Part shown: in pieces, positions 35,093 to 42,360 of the stretch
Layout of the letters: each line of letters opens with the position of its first letter
How positions within the stretch are numbered: the stretch's first letter is position 1
Assembly (NCBI GenBank): GCA_021324975.1
Contig: JAJPIA010000058.1
Span: 51,939-115,938, forward strand
Origin: Bacillota bacterium
GTDB taxonomy: Bacteria; Sysuimicrobiota; Sysuimicrobiia; Sysuimicrobiales; Segetimicrobiaceae
Length of the DNA stretch: 64,000 nucleotides
Direction of reading: 5' to 3'
Translations under genes and position numbers: made by a program
Notes under the pieces: model-generated
Seen by the model: only the letters and a program-made list of their open reading frames with translations
The model's database searches: none
What the model was told of the DNA's origin: nothing

Positions 35093-36268
35093 GTGATCGA
35101 AGCTGTACCGCGCCGCGTCGCGGCGCTGGTGGCGGCCTTGATGTGCACGCTGGGCGCCGCGGGCCCCGCGGCGAGGGCCGCGGGCGCGCCGGTCCACACG
35201 GTGCCGGGGATGCCGCCCGTCGTCAACCCGCAGAACATCTACAGCGAGGCCGGACGGGATGATCTGTCGCCCAAGGTCATGCACGACCTGCCGCGTGTTT
35301 ACGTCCCGAACCTTCGCTCGGACGATGTCTACGTGATCGACCCGAACACGTTCAAAGTCGTGGATCGCTTCCCCGTGGGGCGGAGCCCGCAGCACGTGGT
35401 GCCGTCCTGGGACCTCCGTACCTTGTGGGTAACCAACAACGCCGAGGGCCGAACCGACGGCAGCTTGACCCCGATCGACCCGCGCACGGGAAAGCCGGGT
35501 CGCCCGATCGCCGTGGACGATCCCTACAACATGTACTTCACGCCCGACGGCAGGTCGGCGATCGTCGTGGCGGAAGCGCGGGGGCGGCTGGACTTCCGCG
35601 ACCCGCACTCCATGGCCCTCCAGACGTCGCTGCGCGTCCCCGGATGCGCCGGCATCAACCACGCGGACTATTCCATCGACGGACGCTACGCGATCTTCAC
35701 GTGCGAGTTCAACGGGCACATCGCGAAGATCGATGTCGTGCACCGCCGGATCCTCGGCTACATGCGGCTGCTGCCCTACAGCATGCCGCAGGACGTCCGC
35801 ACGGGGCCTGACGGCCGCACCTTCTTCGTCGCCGACATGCAGGCCGACGGCGTCTTTGTGATCGACGGGGACGCCTTCAAGCGCATCGGGTTCATCCCGA
35901 CCGGCGTGGGGGCTCACGGTCTCTATCCCAGTCGCGACGGCACCAAGCTCTACGTTGCGAACCGCGGCTCCCACGAGGTGCATGGCCCGCGTGGGAGCCC
36001 CGCCGGGAGCGTATCCGTGATCGACTTCGCGACCCGCCGGGTTCTCGCGCGCTGGCCGATCCCCGGCGGTGGGAGCCCGGACATGGGCAATGTCAGCGCC
36101 GACGGGCGCTACCTGTGGTTGTCGGGCCGGTTCGACGACGTGGTCTATGCCATCGATACCGAGACCGGGCGGGTGCGCAAGATCCCGGTGGGAGCGGAGC
36201 CGCACGGGCTGACGGTATGGCCGCAGCCGGGCCGCTACTCGCTCGGCCACACCGGCATTCTGCGGTGA
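35093..36268 (+). CDS. Secreted beta-propeller (YVTN/YncE-like) protein
   Basis: A 391-residue protein. The GTG at 35093 follows AGGAGG by 6 bases and gives a signal peptide (VAALVAALMCTLGAAGPAARA). The rest is a seven-bladed propeller with repeating units such as VYVIDPNTFKVVDRFPVG, DGVFVIDGDAFKRIGFIPTG, SVSVIDFATRRVLARWPI and VVYAIDTETGRVRKIPVG. It resembles YncE and the d1-haem-free relatives of cytochrome cd1/NirN propellers; it lacks a CXXCH haem motif. Likely an exported binding or scaffold protein. Confidence 0.82.
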   Translation: MIEAVPRRVAALVAALMCTLGAAGPAARAAGAPVHTVPGMPPVVNPQNIYSEAGRDDLSPKVMHDLPRVYVPNLRSDDVYVIDPNTFKVVDRFPVGRSPQHVVPSWDLRTLWVTNNAEGRTDGSLTPIDPRTGKPGRPIAVDDPYNMYFTPDGRSAIVVAEARGRLDFRDPHSMALQTSLRVPGCAGINHADYSIDGRYAIFTCEFNGHIAKIDVVHRRILGYMRLLPYSMPQDVRTGPDGRTFFVADMQADGVFVIDGDAFKRIGFIPTGVGAHGLYPSRDGTKLYVANRGSHEVHGPRGSPAGSVSVIDFATRRVLARWPIPGGGSPDMGNVSADGRYLWLSGRFDDVVYAIDTETGRVRKIPVGAEPHGLTVWPQPGRYSLGHTGILR

Positions 36269-36337
36269 CCCCGGCTCGGCGCGGTGGATGATGCCGCTTG
36301 GCCCACCCGTGGCGGGGCCGGGAGGTGCAGCGCGGCT

Positions 36338-36916
36338 ATGAGCAAGGGTCGCATGGAAGCGTTCAGCGACGGCGTGTTGGCCATCATTATCACGATCATG
36401 GTACTGAGCTTGACGCCACCCCGCGGGCCCGATCCGGCGGGCCTTCTCGACGTAGTGCCAACGCTGATCAGCTATGTGTTGAGTTTTGTCATCCTCGGCA
36501 TCTACTGGAACAACCACCACCATCTGCTCCAGGCGGTCAAGCAGGTGGACGGCCGCGTCCTCTGGTCCAACCTGCACCTGCTGTTTTGGCTGTCGCTCGT
36601 CCCGTTTACGACTGCCTGGGTGGGTCGCAACAACTTCGCCGCGTGGCCGGTGGCGATCTACGGTCTGGTGCTGACGCTGGCGGCGATCGCGTACTTCTTG
36701 CTGACCCGGGCACTCATCGCGCTGCACGGCGCCGGCTCCACACTGGCGACCGCGGTCGGCGCGGACATCAAGGGAAGGGCGTCGCTGGCGATTTACATGG
36801 CCGCGGTCTTCCTCGCGTTCGTCAACGCGCGGCTGGCGTACGCGCTGTACATTGTTGTGGCCATTGTGTGGTTCGTGCCCGATCGCCGCATCGAGAGGGC
36901 ACTGGGCAGGGAGTGA
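36338..36916 (+). CDS. TMEM175-like (DUF1211) potassium channel family protein
   Basis: A 192-residue membrane protein with six hydrophobic segments. The first helix has RMEAFSDGVLAIIITIMVL, the FSDG signature that lines the pore in bacterial TMEM175 channels, and NNHHHLLQAVKQVDGRVLWSNLHLLFWLSLVPF follows as in the family. The ATG at 36338 has GGAGG about 12 bases upstream. Bacterial members form tetrameric K+-permeable channels. Confidence 0.9.
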   Translation: MSKGRMEAFSDGVLAIIITIMVLSLTPPRGPDPAGLLDVVPTLISYVLSFVILGIYWNNHHHLLQAVKQVDGRVLWSNLHLLFWLSLVPFTTAWVGRNNFAAWPVAIYGLVLTLAAIAYFLLTRALIALHGAGSTLATAVGADIKGRASLAIYMAAVFLAFVNARLAYALYIVVAIVWFVPDRRIERALGRE

Positions 36917-37048
36917 GTCGCGGTCACGGCGCGCGGACCGGAACACCGTCCCCCGCGCCCGGCGACGGGCCAGGTATCGCGCCGCCGGACGAGAACGAGA
37001 CTTCGGTCTGACAGATCCTGTGCAGGTTCACGGCCTTGGAGGGATGCG

Positions 37049-37597
37049 ATGGCGCCGCGTGTGCGACCGGTCGACGACGGGAGCGTCATGCCCGAGGTGC
37101 AGCAGGCGTTTGCCGACGCTGAGAGGCGGGGCGCGCCGAACCCGATGCTACTTCGAATCCTGGCGCGGCATCCCGCCGCGCTCTCGTCCTTTTACGACGG
37201 CTGGCGCGCGGTTTTCTATGGCGGTGTGGTGGACCATCGGCTGAAGGAATTGATGTGTGTGCGGATGGCGCGTCTTCGGAGTTGCGGCTATTGAAGCGGC
37301 GTTCGCTCTGCCGTGGCAGAGCAGATGGGGCTCGACAACGCCAAGATCGACGCGACGTGGGATCCCACAGATCCCATCTTCACTGCCCGAGAGCGTGCCG
37401 CCCTTGAGATGGCCACGCTGTTTACGGAGGATTACCGCGCCATCACAGATCAGCACGTGGCACGGTGGCGCGAGTGGTTCACCGAGGAAGAACTGCTCGA
37501 ATTGGGAGCCTTCATGGCGCTTGCGGACGGGTTTGGAAAGCTCGTGGAGATGCTGGGTTTGGGACAGATGGACCAGGAGTGCGTGCATGAAGTGTAG
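37049..37597 (+). CDS. Carboxymuconolactone decarboxylase-family protein with in-frame UGA; probable selenoprotein
   Basis: The ORF track splits this gene into 37049-37294 and 37313-37597, but both halves are in the same frame and separated only by one TGA (37292-37294). Reading through gives a 182-residue protein with ARLRSCGY-U-SGVRSAVAEQMGLD, where U (residue 82) aligns with the second cysteine of the CxxC redox motif of AhpD/carboxymuconolactone decarboxylase proteins (usual form: GCxYCxxxRS). The sequence after the UGA keeps family character to the stop. A hairpin 10 bases downstream of UGA fits a bacterial SECIS. GGAGG precedes ATG 37049 by 6 bases. A nonsense mutation is the alternative, but it would have to fall precisely on the redox cysteine. 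Confidence 0.82.
37305..37322 (+). promoter_or_regulatory. Candidate bacterial SECIS hairpin
   Basis: GCTCTG pairs perfectly with CAGAGC; the six-base interval CCGTGG can pair two more bases at each side and leaves an apical GU. The apical loop begins 16 bases after the UGA, within the spacing reported for bacterial SECIS elements, and it carries a G at the top. SelB would bind here to direct selenocysteine insertion. Confidence 0.65.
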
Positions 37598-37652
37598 GGG
37601 CGGAGAGCTCTATCCCATGCTGCGGTAATCGGAGACGGGCGGGCGCGCCGCG

Positions 37653-38642
37653 ATGATCGTCGACATACACAGCCACTTTTTCCCCGATCGGTTCCTCAAG
37701 GCGCTGGCGCGGGACGGCGCGGCCCACGGCGCGCACGTCGAGGAACGGCCGTCCGGACGGGTCGTGTGGAGCAGCCCGCGGCAGGCGGCGTCGATCGGGC
37801 CGGTGTTCTATGATGTGGGCGCACGCCTGGAGGCCCTTGAGCGCCTGGGGATCGGGCTTCAGGCGTTGTCGCTCTCGCCGCCGATGCTCTACTGGGCGCC
37901 GGCCGCGCTCGGCCGGGATCTCGCGTCCGTGTTCAACGATGAGATTGCGTCGATCGCCGCGGCGCACGCGGGCAGTTTCGTCGCGCTCGCCACCCTGCCG
38001 CTGCAGGACGTCGACGCGGCGGTCGTCGAGGCCGAGCGCGCGTCGCGGGCCGGCTGCCGGGGACTCTACGTCGGCACCAACGTGAACGGGCGTTACCTCG
38101 ACGATCCATCGTTCGCGCCGCTGTGGGAGGCCGCCGTCCGGCTGCGCCTCCCGGTGTTCACCCACCCGTTGAACAACGCCGGCGAGGAGCAGATGACGGG
38201 CTGGCATCTGCCGAACTCCGTCGGGAACCCGGGGGAAACGGCACTGTGCGGCGCGCGGCTGATCATGACCGGGGTGCTCGATCGGTTTCCCGCGCTCGAG
38301 TTGGTGCTCGCGCACGGCGGGGGCACGCTGTCGTTTCTCGCGGGTCGTCTGGACCACGCGTACGAAGTGCGCCCCGAGGCCAAGGCGGCCATCCCCGCGC
38401 TGCCGTCGACGTATTTGCGGCGGTTCCACTTCGACACGATCACGTTCAACGACGAGGCGCTGCGCTTTCTTGTCCGGACCGTCGGGGCCGATCGGGTGGC
38501 GCTCGGGACCGATTATGCGTACGACATGGCCGACGCGGACGCGATCGAACGGGTGCGGCGGCTCGGGGTGGACCCGAGCGACGTCGACGCGATCTGCTGC
38601 GGCAACGGCCTGCGCCTGCTCGGGACGGCGCCGCGAGGCTGA
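37653..38642 (+). CDS. Amidohydrolase of the ACMSD family
   Basis: A 329-residue TIM-barrel metal enzyme. It begins MIVDIHSHFFPDRFL, with the HxH metal pair, and contains FTHPLNNAGEEQM, ELVLAHGGGTLSFLAGRLDHAYE and LGTDYAYDMAD, the remaining metal and catalytic residues of amidohydrolase_2 / aminocarboxymuconate-semialdehyde decarboxylase relatives. Members decarboxylate or hydrolyse aromatic-pathway intermediates. It lies 55 bp after the UGA-containing carboxymuconolactone decarboxylase-like gene, so both may serve one aromatic degradation route. Confidence 0.87.
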   Translation: MIVDIHSHFFPDRFLKALARDGAAHGAHVEERPSGRVVWSSPRQAASIGPVFYDVGARLEALERLGIGLQALSLSPPMLYWAPAALGRDLASVFNDEIASIAAAHAGSFVALATLPLQDVDAAVVEAERASRAGCRGLYVGTNVNGRYLDDPSFAPLWEAAVRLRLPVFTHPLNNAGEEQMTGWHLPNSVGNPGETALCGARLIMTGVLDRFPALELVLAHGGGTLSFLAGRLDHAYEVRPEAKAAIPALPSTYLRRFHFDTITFNDEALRFLVRTVGADRVALGTDYAYDMADADAIERVRRLGVDPSDVDAICCGNGLRLLGTAPRG

Positions 38643-39205
38643 CCATCAACGCACGATCGGCCCCGCGGCGCGCGTATTTTCTCCGCAGCGCTCGGCTCGG
38701 ATTCGGCCGCTGGGCGGCGGACGATCTACCGCTCGCGCTCGAGTTGTGGGGCGATCCCGAGGTCACGCGCCTGATCGGCGGGCCGTTTTCCGCGGAGCAG
38801 GTCCGAGAGCGGCTCGCGGGCGAGATCGACCTGATGGCCGCGCAAGGGATTCAGTACTGGCCGATCTTTCGGCTGAGCGACGGCGCGCACGTGGGCTGCG
38901 CCGGGTTGCGACCCTACCGGCCACAGGCGCGCGTGTACGAGATGGGGTTTCACCTCCGTCCCGCGTTTTGGGGCCGGGGGCTCGCGGTCGAGGCGGGCCG
39001 GGCCGTCATCGCGGTGGCCTTCGACACGCTCGGGGCCGAGGCGATTTTCGCCGGCCATCACCCGGACAACGCCGCATCGCGCGTGGTGCTGGAGAAGCTC
39101 GGCTTCCACTTCACCCACGAGGAGCGCTATGCGCCGACTGGGCTCCTGCACCCGTCGTATCTGCTGACGCGGTCCGGCCGACGTCCGGGCGTCCCCGGTG
39201 CGTAG
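38639..39205 (+). CDS. GNAT-family acetyltransferase (start uncertain)
   Basis: About 188 residues of a GNAT (RimJ/RimL-type Acetyltransf_3) enzyme: LGFGRWAADDLPLALELWGDPEVTRLIGG, IFRLSDGAHVGCAGLRPY, YEMGFHLRPAFWGRGLAVEAGRAVI (acetyl-CoA loop) and GHHPDNAASRVVLEKLGF. No ATG, GTG or TTG lies at the expected place in this frame; the best site is a CTG overlapping the amidohydrolase stop. Translation may be coupled to the upstream gene, or a sequence error hides the start. The ORF-track start at 38123 is amidohydrolase read out of frame. Confidence 0.8.
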   Translation: MTINARSAPRRAYFLRSARLGFGRWAADDLPLALELWGDPEVTRLIGGPFSAEQVRERLAGEIDLMAAQGIQYWPIFRLSDGAHVGCAGLRPYRPQARVYEMGFHLRPAFWGRGLAVEAGRAVIAVAFDTLGAEAIFAGHHPDNAASRVVLEKLGFHFTHEERYAPTGLLHPSYLLTRSGRRPGVPGA

Positions 39206-39355
39206 GCCACGCCGGCGTCCGGAAGCCATCCGTGCCATCCGTGGATCATCACTTCGTCTCATTTGGACCCTGTGGTACACTTGCTGGTGATCGCGGCGAC
39301 GACGAGGGAGACCGCGATGAAAGCCGGCGGCACTCCTGCGCAAGCGTTGTCCGAC

Positions 39356-39431
39356 GCGCCCGTAGCTCAGGGGATAGAGCGGCTGCCTTCTAAGCAGCGG
39401 GTCGGGGGTTCGAATCCCTCCGGGCGCGCCA
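39356..39431 (+). tRNA. tRNA-Arg (anticodon TCT)
   Basis: A full cloverleaf: acceptor GCGCCCG/CGGGCGC, D arm GCTCAGGGGATAGAGC, anticodon stem GCTGC/GCAGC with loop CTTCTAA (anticodon TCT), T arm with TTCGAAT, discriminator G and encoded CCA. Its 3' 51 bp are the attL core of the integrated element, which leaves the tRNA intact. Confidence 0.97.
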
Positions 39432-40653
39432 ATATTTCCAAGCCCTCTAGCGATGCGGACGGTGCCCGGCCGACCTTCTTGCTAATGCCCTGCAAATGCC
39501 CGCCAAGGAGACGTGTCGCCAGCGTCTCGGACGCCTCTTGTAACATCGGCGCCAATACATGCGCGTACACGTTCATTGTCGTACTGATGTTAGCATGTCC
39601 AAGGTTCTCCGCAACCACTTTCACCGGCGTACCAAACCGCAGCGCCAACGTCGCGTAGACGTGCCGCAGGTCGTGGAAGCGGATGCGCGGGACGCCCGCC
39701 GTCTTCGCCAGTGTGGGCAATTCGCGCTGACTGAGATTGTTCGCGTGCAGCGGTAGCCCATTGCCCTGGGAGAGGACGAGGTCGTGGTCTGTGTAACGCG
39801 GCCCGATCAACTTCCGAAACTCGGCCTGCAGCCCGCGGAGGTGTTCGAGTTCGCGCACGAGGATGCGGGGCAGGGAGATGGTGCGCCGGCTCCGCGCCGT
39901 CTTCGTCTCCGCGAACCGCACCACACCACGGGACCGTCGCAGCGTGTGCTGGACCGACAGGCGGCCCGCGTCGAGGTCCACGTCCCGCCAGCGCAGCGCG
40001 AGGAGTTCGCCCTGCCGCATCCCCGTGAGGATCGCGGTAAGGTACACGGCATAGTTCCGCGACAATCGCCGCGCGGTCGCGAGGAACACGCGCACCTGTT
40101 CTTCGTCCCAGACCCGCATTGGACGGTACGAGAGGCGTGGCGCTTTAACGCCCGCCAGCGGGGATCTCGTCAGCATCCCCAGCGTCACCGCCTGTCGCAG
40201 CGCCGTCCGTAAAACCCTAAATGACTGGTGAACGGTCGCCGCGGACAGGGGGCGGGGGACAGGCTTCGCGTTCTTCCTGTGGGGCGGGATATAGGTCTTG
40301 TCGCACATGGCCCGCAACCACGCCTCGACCGTGCCGCTGGTCAGCTTCGCCAACGGAACCGATCCTAGATCGGGCCGGAGGTGGATGCGGACCACGGTAT
40401 CATAGACCCGCTTCGTGGTCGGCCGCACGCGCAGCGACGCGGTCTCCAGCCAGCGGGTCAGGTACTCGGAGAAGGTCTGCCGCGCCGGCGCCAGGGCACC
40501 GCCTTTCGCGAGGACCTGGATCACGTGGTCCTGCGCTTCCCGCCGCGTGTCGAACGTCGTCCACTTGTACCGATCGCGGCCCGCTTCGGTCTTCCCGAGA
40601 TAGACGACCGCGGCCCAGCGATGGCCGCGCTTTCGCACGTGCCCCCTTGGCAT
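39367..40653 (-). CDS. Tyrosine recombinase integrase
   Basis: A site-specific recombinase of about 428 residues. An N-terminal arm-binding part (RKRGHRWAAVVYLGKTEAGRDRYKWTTF) and a core-binding domain (TFSEYLTRWLETASLRVRPTT) precede the catalytic domain with Arg in TGMRQGELLALRW, HDLRH with its His and Arg, the second His in LGHANISTTM and Tyr in NVYAH. The last 20 residues (LARPEGFEPPTRCLEGS) are encoded by the tRNA, since the ORF runs into attL. ATG 40653 is used; GTG 40662 is an alternative. It integrates and, with an excisionase, excises the element. Confidence 0.95.
   Translation of the reverse strand: MPRGHVRKRGHRWAAVVYLGKTEAGRDRYKWTTFDTRREAQDHVIQVLAKGGALAPARQTFSEYLTRWLETASLRVRPTTKRVYDTVVRIHLRPDLGSVPLAKLTSGTVEAWLRAMCDKTYIPPHRKNAKPVPRPLSAATVHQSFRVLRTALRQAVTLGMLTRSPLAGVKAPRLSYRPMRVWDEEQVRVFLATARRLSRNYAVYLTAILTGMRQGELLALRWRDVDLDAGRLSVQHTLRRSRGVVRFAETKTARSRRTISLPRILVRELEHLRGLQAEFRKLIGPRYTDHDLVLSQGNGLPLHANNLSQRELPTLAKTAGVPRIRFHDLRHVYATLALRFGTPVKVVAENLGHANISTTMNVYAHVLAPMLQEASETLATRLLGGHLQGISKKVGRAPSASLEGLEILARPEGFEPPTRCLEGSRSIP
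39381..39431 (+). repeat. attL core (51-bp direct repeat with attR)
   Basis: Bases from GGCTGCCTTC to the terminal CCA of tRNA-Arg are identical to 57686-57736. The left flank belongs to the intact tRNA; the base before the repeat and the base after it differ between the two copies, which fixes its limits. Confidence 0.95.
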
Positions 40654-40749
40654 CAGCTGCACCCCCCGCGCGGAAATGCCAAGAGGGGGTTCCGCGGCCA
40701 GGGGGGCGGCGCCTTGTGGATAAGTGACGCGTCCGGACGCGCCACGCCC

Positions 40750-41502
40750 CTAGATCCCTACCCCCGTCATCGTCCGCTGCGGAACGGGCGCACTCCTGAC
40801 GATCGCCGTCGCGGTGGCCGCTTTGAACGCGGCGATGCACGAGATCATCTGGAAGCACTGGTTGGCCGTGTCGTCCCACGAGGTGGTGTACGTGCCGGTC
40901 GCGGTCACGATCCGGTATGCGGGCTCCAAGTTGTCGAAGTTGTAGCTTTGATTCACGCCCGTCATGGACACGAACTGATTATTCGGCCCCTTCGACGCGG
41001 CACTGGCCGAGCCCGAGAGGACCGCGACCACAAGATCATTCGCATTGCCCGTCGTGACATTCGGCGAATTGACCGTGAGCCCGCCGCCGCCCCCGCTTTG
41101 CGCGGTACTCTCGCTGCCGGTCCCATCGGTTGGCGTGGTCGTCAGGAGGCCCGCCCATTCCGCGACATTCGCGTATTCCATGTCGGAGTTCGCGGAATTG
41201 ATGGCGTTCGCCATCGTCAACGTCACGGTCTGGGTCCCCGTCCCGATATTGAGGGAGTACCAGACCTCCCCCGTAACGAACTGACCACTGTCCTCGCTGA
41301 TCACGGCCTTCTGCCAGGCCTGGCCACCCCCGCCCGCGATGGACGAGAGATTGTTGGCACCTCCGCTGCTTAAGAATCCCGCTGCACAGATCAGCGCGTT
41401 CCCGCTCGACGGGACGGACGACAGGGTGACCGTGAGGGTCGTCGCCCCGTTCGCGATAACGAAATTCGTGGCTTGTTGCACAAGCGCGATCGTCACAGCC
41501 AT
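40750..41502 (-). CDS. Beta-rich protein of the element, possibly a virion surface component
   Basis: A 250-residue protein with a high Ser, Thr, Gly and Asn content and short alternating beta stretches (ATTLTVTLSSVPSSGNALICAAGF, TQTVTLTMANAI). It has no signal peptide. The pattern, with VTIALVQQATNFV at the start, is common in phage structural and receptor-like proteins and in some adhesin-like domains. I do not recognise a named family. The 5-residue-longer start (41517) is possible. Confidence 0.6.
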   Translation of the reverse strand: MAVTIALVQQATNFVIANGATTLTVTLSSVPSSGNALICAAGFLSSGGANNLSSIAGGGGQAWQKAVISEDSGQFVTGEVWYSLNIGTGTQTVTLTMANAINSANSDMEYANVAEWAGLLTTTPTDGTGSESTAQSGGGGGLTVNSPNVTTGNANDLVVAVLSGSASAASKGPNNQFVSMTGVNQSYNFDNLEPAYRIVTATGTYTTSWDDTANQCFQMISCIAAFKAATATAIVRSAPVPQRTMTGVGI

Positions 41503-41539
41503 CCCCCCTCCAAACACGTGAACACGCGCACACTGGCAA

Positions 41540-42145
41540 TCATGCGCCGGCCACCTCCACGGCCGCTACGAGGGTACGCCAATCCGGCAATGCGTTCACC
41601 GCGTCCGATTCAATCAGCGCGAAGGGATCGTTGCTGCCCCGGACCCTTGGAATGTGCCGCAACGGCACCGCGGGGAACGTGGTTCGCAACAAGGCTTCTT
41701 GTTGGACGTCAAACGCCGCCGTGGCCGGAACGAGAATCGCTGCGATCGGCAGTGTTACGCCCGCCCAGAACCCGACCTCGCGCCCGCGGGCCTGGTCCTT
41801 GTACGCGTACAGACACGGGAGGATCGGCGATTCCCTGACGCGCAGCGCCAACGGAATCGCTTCAATCGCAAGACGGCCAGTCTCTTGTCCCAATGACGTC
41901 TTCGCTTCGAGGGCAAAGACGGTGGCGGGCGACGCCACACGCAAATCCGCCTGCGTTCGCACGAACAAGGCTGCCAGCGACGTCTGACGCTGTAGGTACG
42001 TGGCAAAGACGGTGGCGCCATCGTGGTAGCGGTGGGTCCGCTGCACCGCGTATCCCCGCGCCACAAGCTCGGCGACGACGCGCGCCTCGAACTCGTCATG
42101 GGCGCCACCTGGGGCGATCCGCAGGGCGGTGGGGGAGGTGATCAT
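41540..42145 (-). CDS. Putative PD-(D/E)XK-like nuclease
   Basis: A 201-residue protein. HDEFEARVVAELVARGYAVQRTH, then QADLRVASPATVFALEAKT, gives an N-terminal Glu helix, Asp67, and Glu80-x-Lys82, the order and spacing expected for a restriction-endonuclease-like nuclease core. No DNA-binding domain is attached. It may act in replication, packaging or defence within the element. The upstream region holds the AGGATGACA repeats, which could regulate it. Confidence 0.6.
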   Translation of the reverse strand: MITSPTALRIAPGGAHDEFEARVVAELVARGYAVQRTHRYHDGATVFATYLQRQTSLAALFVRTQADLRVASPATVFALEAKTSLGQETGRLAIEAIPLALRVRESPILPCLYAYKDQARGREVGFWAGVTLPIAAILVPATAAFDVQQEALLRTTFPAVPLRHIPRVRGSNDPFALIESDAVNALPDWRTLVAAVEVAGA

Positions 42146-42184
42146 CGGGGACCGCCCCGACCGTAACTATCGAACACATGTCCC

Positions 42185-42360
42185 AGGATGACACGGTCCC
42201 GCCGCCACCCCTTCGGAAACCCAATAAAATCGCCAGGATGACAGGATGACACCCCTATATAGAGACAGGGACTGTCACCCTGGCAGAGATGACAGGTCCC
42301 CTCGTCTCTATGGGGCACCCAGGATGACATACAGGATGACACAGGATGACATGTCATCCT
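42185..42360. repeat. AGGATGACA iteron-like array with an 18-bp palindrome
   Basis: Six perfect direct copies of AGGATGACA start at 42185, 42235, 42243, 42321, 42333 and 42343; a perfect inverted copy follows at 42352-42360, and a one-mismatch inverted copy lies at 42273-42281. The last direct and inverted copies together form the perfect palindrome AGGATGACATGTCATCCT. The array sits between the nuclease start and the 3' end of the ATPase gene, next to the element's replication genes. It could be a replication origin, an operator or a centromere-like site. Confidence 0.8.

Noticed and set aside
36284-36337. Upstream extension of the TMEM175-like gene to 36284
   Set aside because: The added 18 residues have no conservation pattern; ATG 36338 begins at the family's usual N-terminus.
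42185-42360. CRISPR array
   Set aside because: Repeats are 9 bp with irregular, partly overlapping spacing and no unique spacers of constant size, and no cas genes are present. The same holds for 48540-48674.
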